Assembly: GCF_009725165.1 (NCBI RefSeq)
Contig: NZ_WNZW01000003.1
Location: 124,001-188,000, forward strand
Source of the DNA: Paenibacillus woosongensis
Lineage (GTDB): Bacteria > Bacillota > Bacilli > Paenibacillales > Paenibacillaceae
DNA length: 64,000 nucleotides
Direction: 5' to 3'
The notes below the pieces were generated by a model. It had not been told where the DNA came from, made no database searches, and saw only the letters and a list, made by a program, of their open reading frames with translations. The position numbers and the translations under genes were made by a program. Shown in pieces: positions 62,995 to 64,000 of this stretch (position 1 is its first letter; each line of letters opens with the position of its first letter).

Positions 62995-63831
62995 ATGTTA
63001 ATTGCGGATGCGTCCCAGAGTGAAATCGTAACACTGGAATCCAAAGAACTGATCTATTTAACCGATCTGCTCGGAGCAGACCGTCTGCTGGGGAAGGAAG
63101 GTCCATTTCGCGGCTTCTTGCTCAAGGAGATGGATGAGAATTGGGAGCATGTCCGGGAATCCTTAATTCAGAAAGGTTATCTAACGCCTCGGGGGAGCAA
63201 GGATATGCTGACCGTCCCGATGCATGTTATGTCAAGGCTGGTGGCGGCGTCCCTGGCTGATAAAGCTTGTTGGGTGAAATATCGCGCAGGAACCGAGACG
63301 TATGAACAATTTCTACATATTGCGGACGAATGCGTAGTCAAGGTGGAAAGATCAAAGGACAATCCGGCGCTGCATCAGCTGGATGAAATTAGCGAGGTCA
63401 GAAACGTATGCGGGAGCTTGGCCGGCAAAATGATGTGGAATGCGCATTGCCCGGGAGAGCTGCCTGCGCTTATGCTGTCCAGGCGGCAGTTTGCAGAAGT
63501 TATCCGGCAGCTCGATGATTTGGATATGGAGGATGTCATGGTAGAGCTGCTGAAGATCACAGATGATCAGGAGGGGGTCATTTCACTGGCCAATTGCCTG
63601 AAGACTCATGTGGCGCAAGGGGACATTCGTTTCTTTGCTTGGAATGGCGATCAGTGGGAATCGCAGCATGCGCAGTTTATCAACAATCATTCGATCAATT
63701 GGCTTTTCCGTTCCAGCACAAAGGCGGACGAAGACTGGCTTATTGCTACCCCGACGCAGAAGGACCAATTCCAGGAGATGCTGCTTCACTGGTTTAGGGA
63801 GCCCTGTGAGCAGGTTCAAGGAAGACAGTAG
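62995..63831 (+). CDS. Hypothetical protein
   Basis: 278 residues, cytoplasmic, acidic, begins MLIADASQSEIVTLESKELI. The first 80 residues look helical with a winged-helix-like run (ENWEHVRESLIQKGYLTPRG), then WVKYRAGTETYEQFLHI and a C-terminal FFAWNGDQWESQHAQF. The layout loosely resembles EspG-type chaperones of type VII secretion, a guess only. GAGGAGGTGG is 5 bases before the ATG. Followed 21 bases later by the next gene, so probably an operon that continues beyond the window. Confidence 0.7.
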   Translation: MLIADASQSEIVTLESKELIYLTDLLGADRLLGKEGPFRGFLLKEMDENWEHVRESLIQKGYLTPRGSKDMLTVPMHVMSRLVAASLADKACWVKYRAGTETYEQFLHIADECVVKVERSKDNPALHQLDEISEVRNVCGSLAGKMMWNAHCPGELPALMLSRRQFAEVIRQLDDLDMEDVMVELLKITDDQEGVISLANCLKTHVAQGDIRFFAWNGDQWESQHAQFINNHSINWLFRSSTKADEDWLIATPTQKDQFQEMLLHWFREPCEQVQGRQ

Positions 63832-63852
63832 CCGACGTGAGGGAGGGAATTT

Positions 63853-64000
63853 GTGAGCAGGATCGATGATGAAATCATGGAACTCAGGGAGAGGGTCGCT
63901 CGTCTGGAGGAGCAGGTCAGGCAATATGAAGAAGCGCCTGCTCGAGGCAGTTATGTTCGGTGGTTTGTTACCGGCTTTCTCGTAGTGGTCGGACTGATGG
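63853..64000 (+). CDS. Membrane-anchored coiled-coil protein, 5' part
   Basis: 49 codons visible; the gene runs off the window. GTG start after GAGGGAGGG. MSRIDDEIMELRERVARLEE forms a coiled-coil segment and RWFVTGFLVVVGLM starts a membrane helix. It lies 21 bases after the preceding hypothetical gene. Function unknown. Confidence 0.6.
   Translation, partial: MSRIDDEIMELRERVARLEEQVRQYEEAPARGSYVRWFVTGFLVVVGLM

Overview
The window reads as a chromosomal segment of a Gram-positive, endospore-forming bacterium, most likely Paenibacillus or a close relative. The evidence is gene order and gene content. The left half follows the Bacillus subtilis run from ymxG to cotE (M16 protease, dipicolinate synthase, dapG, dapA, RNase J, tepA, ylzJ, spoIIIE, ymfF/H/I/J, rodZ, pgsA, cinA, recA, rny, ymdB, spoVS, miaB, ricA). 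Sporulation genes, TTG starts with strong AGGAGG-type ribosome sites, and moderate GC fit the same group. I ran no database search. All family names come from motifs and synteny.

Layout. 1-5 kb: end of an M16 protease, dut, dpaAB (spore dipicolinate), a decayed remnant of asd where the canonical operon has asd, then dapG and dapA (lysine/diaminopimelate branch feeding dipicolinate). 5-16 kb: RNase J, tepA, ylzJ, spoIIIE, a SleB-type cortex hydrolase with a sigma-G-like promoter, an inactive/active M16 pair, an SDR and a DUF3243 protein. 16-28 kb: rodZ, yajQ, rimO, pgsA, cinA, an intergenic repeat array, recA behind a LexA box, recX, rny, ymdB (apparently starting at ATT), spoVS behind a sigma-H-like promoter, and a membrane dipeptidase. 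28-32 kb: korAB-type 2-oxoacid:ferredoxin oxidoreductase and a PduL-like phosphotransacylase. 32-35 kb, divergent: spoVAD, spoVAC and a DUF421-DUF1657 fusion against a free DUF1657 protein, resembling part of a spoVA-2mob operon. 35-41 kb: miaB, ricA, a thioesterase, and an apparent NAD salvage cluster (Nudix protein with a C-terminal helix-turn-helix-like domain, nicotinamidase-like hydrolase, pncB). 41-46 kb: a second 2-oxoacid oxidoreductase made of gamma-delta and alpha-beta fusions, plus an AcuI/YhdH-type reductase. 46-50 kb: lipoprotein, moaB, a CobW GTPase, a Cys-rich copper-storage-like protein, an SLH protein and an intergenic repeat cluster. 50-54 kb: a heterodimeric ABC exporter like BmrC/BmrD behind a leader peptide and intrinsic terminator. 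54-64 kb: yneR, a small-molecule kinase, a third ABC exporter, DUF441, a YpdA-type reductase, an esterase, an MFS exporter, and uncharacterised genes at the right edge.

The point I would look at first is the leader of the BmrCD-like exporter (53.85-54.17 kb). A sigma-A promoter, a 39-codon ORF with its own ribosome site and a hydrophobic C-terminal end, and a strong terminator lie upstream of bmrC. This suggests antibiotic-sensing ribosome-mediated attenuation. Other notable items are the asd remnant, the ATT start of ymdB, the repeat arrays before recA and near 49.8 kb, and the unusually fused second 2-oxoacid oxidoreductase.
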